Both the position numbers and the translations under genes were made by a program. Shown one piece after another: positions 6,248 to 7,097 of a stretch of DNA of 7,097 nt. Where the stretch lies: assembly GCA_947629995.1 (NCBI GenBank), contig CANRFX010000058.1, positions 1 through 7,097 on the forward strand. Reading direction: 5' to 3'. This DNA comes from an uncultured Clostridia bacterium (GTDB lineage Bacteria; Bacillota; Clostridia; TANB77; CAG-508). A model generated the notes under the pieces. It was not told the DNA's origin, searched no databases, and worked only from the letters and a program-made list of their open reading frames with translations. Within the stretch, counting starts at the first letter, position 1. Each line of letters starts with the position of its first letter.

Positions 6248-6288
6248 AAAAAAATATCGTACCCTTTTAAATAGTACGATATTTTTTT
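6248..6288. terminator. Bidirectional intrinsic terminator between convergent genes
   Basis: A perfect 15-bp inverted repeat: left arm 6248-6262 and right arm 6274-6288 around an 11-nt loop. The GC-containing core is TATCGTAC/GTACGATA, and the outer part is A7 on the left and T7 on the right. It therefore forms a hairpin with a U-tract on either strand. It sits 5 nt after the stop of the rightward glycosyltransferase gene and 3 nt from the stop of the leftward DUF5305-like gene. Confidence 0.93.
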
Positions 6289-6291
6289 AAC

Positions 6292-6876
6292 TTATTTTAA
6301 TTGTTTTGATGTTACGATATAAATATAAACGTAGTTATCTACAATAACATACAAATTACTTTCTTCTTTTTTTGGTTCTTTATAATGAATAATATTAGTT
6401 TGATTTTGTTCTGCTACATCTATCAAGTCTTCTAAAACTAGAAGTTTCATAACTTTTAAATCTGTAAAATCTGGTTTATTTATTACAGTCACAATTAAAT
6501 CTCTATAGTATTTTAAAATATGATTAATATTATAATTATACATTTGCTCTTTTTCTTTTTTATTTTTCTTAATTAATACTATAATTATTAAAATTAGTGC
6601 CGATAATATGAAGGCTCCACCGATTATATAATAAATAATTTGTTCTATTGTAATATTCTCTGTTTTAGGATTAATACTATTTTTGGCTTTTTTTTCATAA
6701 TTTTCTTTTACTTCAGTTACTGTATTAGTTATTGGAATTTCTAATTCTATACTGTCTTCTATTTTTTGTGTTTCCGCCCCTAGATCAGAGGTTTCAACAA
6801 TATATGAGATATTAAAATGAAGTTTTAATACACAATCAATTTTAATTCCATATTTTTTTTCATAAGAGCGTGCCAA
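6292..6876 (-). CDS. DUF5305-like membrane protein, probably a 5'-truncated remnant
   Basis: The open frame encodes the C-terminal part of what looks like a DUF5305 protein of unknown function. An extracytoplasmic beta-rich stretch (YEKKYGIKIDCVLKLHFNIS, then IPIT) leads to one membrane helix (about 85-107, IIYYIIGGAFILSALILIIIVLI). A cytoplasmic domain follows, ending NLYVIVDNYVYIYIVTSKQLK. The only candidate start is a TTG at 6876-6874 with no ribosome binding site. The frame stays open upstream to a stop at 6996-6994, and the extra residues (YLNVNEFSVTEGTNIDYEYYNNLA) also fit the family, yet no ATG, GTG or TTG occurs there. Family members normally begin with a signal or membrane helix and about 100-150 more residues, which are missing. 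The upstream DNA instead carries the start of a gene on the other strand. It is most likely a pseudogene. Confidence 0.7.
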   Translation of the reverse strand: MARSYEKKYGIKIDCVLKLHFNISYIVETSDLGAETQKIEDSIELEIPITNTVTEVKENYEKKAKNSINPKTENITIEQIIYYIIGGAFILSALILIIIVLIKKNKKEKEQMYNYNINHILKYYRDLIVTVINKPDFTDLKVMKLLVLEDLIDVAEQNQTNIIHYKEPKKEESNLYVIVDNYVYIYIVTSKQLK

Positions 6877-6887
6877 ATTATTATAAT
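6859..6887 (+). promoter_or_regulatory. Weak candidate promoter for the gene starting at 6961
   Basis: TTCATA (6859-6864, 4 of 6 bases of the -35 consensus), 17 nt, then TATAAT (6882-6887, perfect -10). The leader would be about 67 nt. It lies inside the truncated DUF5305-like frame, and such matches are frequent by chance in DNA this AT-rich. Confidence 0.28.
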
Positions 6888-6960
6888 ATTCATAATCAAT
6901 ATTAGTTCCTTCTGTAACTGAAAATTCATTTACATTTAAATATTGATTAGAAGTATTTTC

Positions 6961-7097
6961 ATGAAGAATAAAATTTTTATTAAAATGTGTCTTTTAATTT
7001 TAATTGTTTCTATTATTGTACTTGGCATATCTTACTTTAATAATAAAAAATTAGATAATACTAAAAATAAAAATAGTAATAATACCAAAGTTGAAGA
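6961..7097 (+). CDS. Start of a membrane-anchored or secreted protein (partial, runs off the window)
   Basis: From the ATG at 6961 the frame is open to the window end (45 codons plus two bases). The N-terminus is a typical signal peptide or signal anchor: MKNKIFIKMC, a hydrophobic core LLILIVSIIVLGISYF (11-26), then an Asn/Lys-rich linker (NNKKLDNTKNKNSNNTKVE). There is no lipobox cysteine after the core. Only a weak TAGAAG (6948-6953) lies 7 nt upstream. No family can be named from so little. It overlaps the upstream extension of the DUF5305-like frame on the other strand (6961-6996), where that gene appears to have been cut off. Confidence 0.55.
   Translation, partial: MKNKIFIKMCLLILIVSIIVLGISYFNNKKLDNTKNKNSNNTKVE

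Overview
The window is strongly AT-rich (roughly a quarter G+C by eye), uses AAGGAGG/AGGAG-type ribosome binding sites, has a consensus sigma-A promoter, and carries proteins rich in Lys, Asn, Ile and Glu. This fits a low-GC Firmicute, most likely an uncultured gut-type Clostridia lineage. No RNA gene, CRISPR array or complete mobile element is visible.

Layout: (1) positions 1-65 hold a GC-richer, REP-like repeat that abuts the ftsH stop codon. (2) A leftward operon follows, in transcription order: an alanine-racemase-like gene (3963 to 2937), a DUF1189-type membrane protein gene (2935 to 1891) and the membrane AAA protease gene ftsH (1868 to 66). Spacings are 1 and 22 nt. (3) A divergent intergenic region of 190 bp (3964-4153) carries a clear rightward sigma-A promoter and a weaker leftward one. 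(4) A rightward two-gene operon (4154-6242) encodes a GT2 glycosyltransferase and a DUF1972/GT4 rhamnosyltransferase-type enzyme, probably for cell-surface polysaccharide. (5) A perfect bidirectional terminator hairpin (6248-6288) separates it from a convergent, apparently 5'-truncated DUF5305-like gene (leftward). (6) A new rightward gene for a membrane-anchored or secreted protein starts at 6961 and runs off the window.

The main observation concerns the first two genes of the leftward operon. Each is split by a single +1 frame break: homology ends in one frame and resumes one base later in the next. Each break can be placed exactly on a CGG codon followed by A (CGG at 3216-3214 and at 2596-2594, minus strand). 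By manual scan these are the only two in-frame CGG codons in all coding sequence of the window, whereas out-of-frame CGGA occurs elsewhere without an indel. Reading CGGA as one arginine restores uninterrupted proteins of 341 aa (racemase-like) and 347 aa (DUF1189). This may be +1 recoding at a rare or unassigned CGG codon. Two independent frameshift mutations or an assembly artefact remain possible.

The racemase-like protein has also lost several residues needed for catalysis, so it is either decaying or has taken a non-racemase role.
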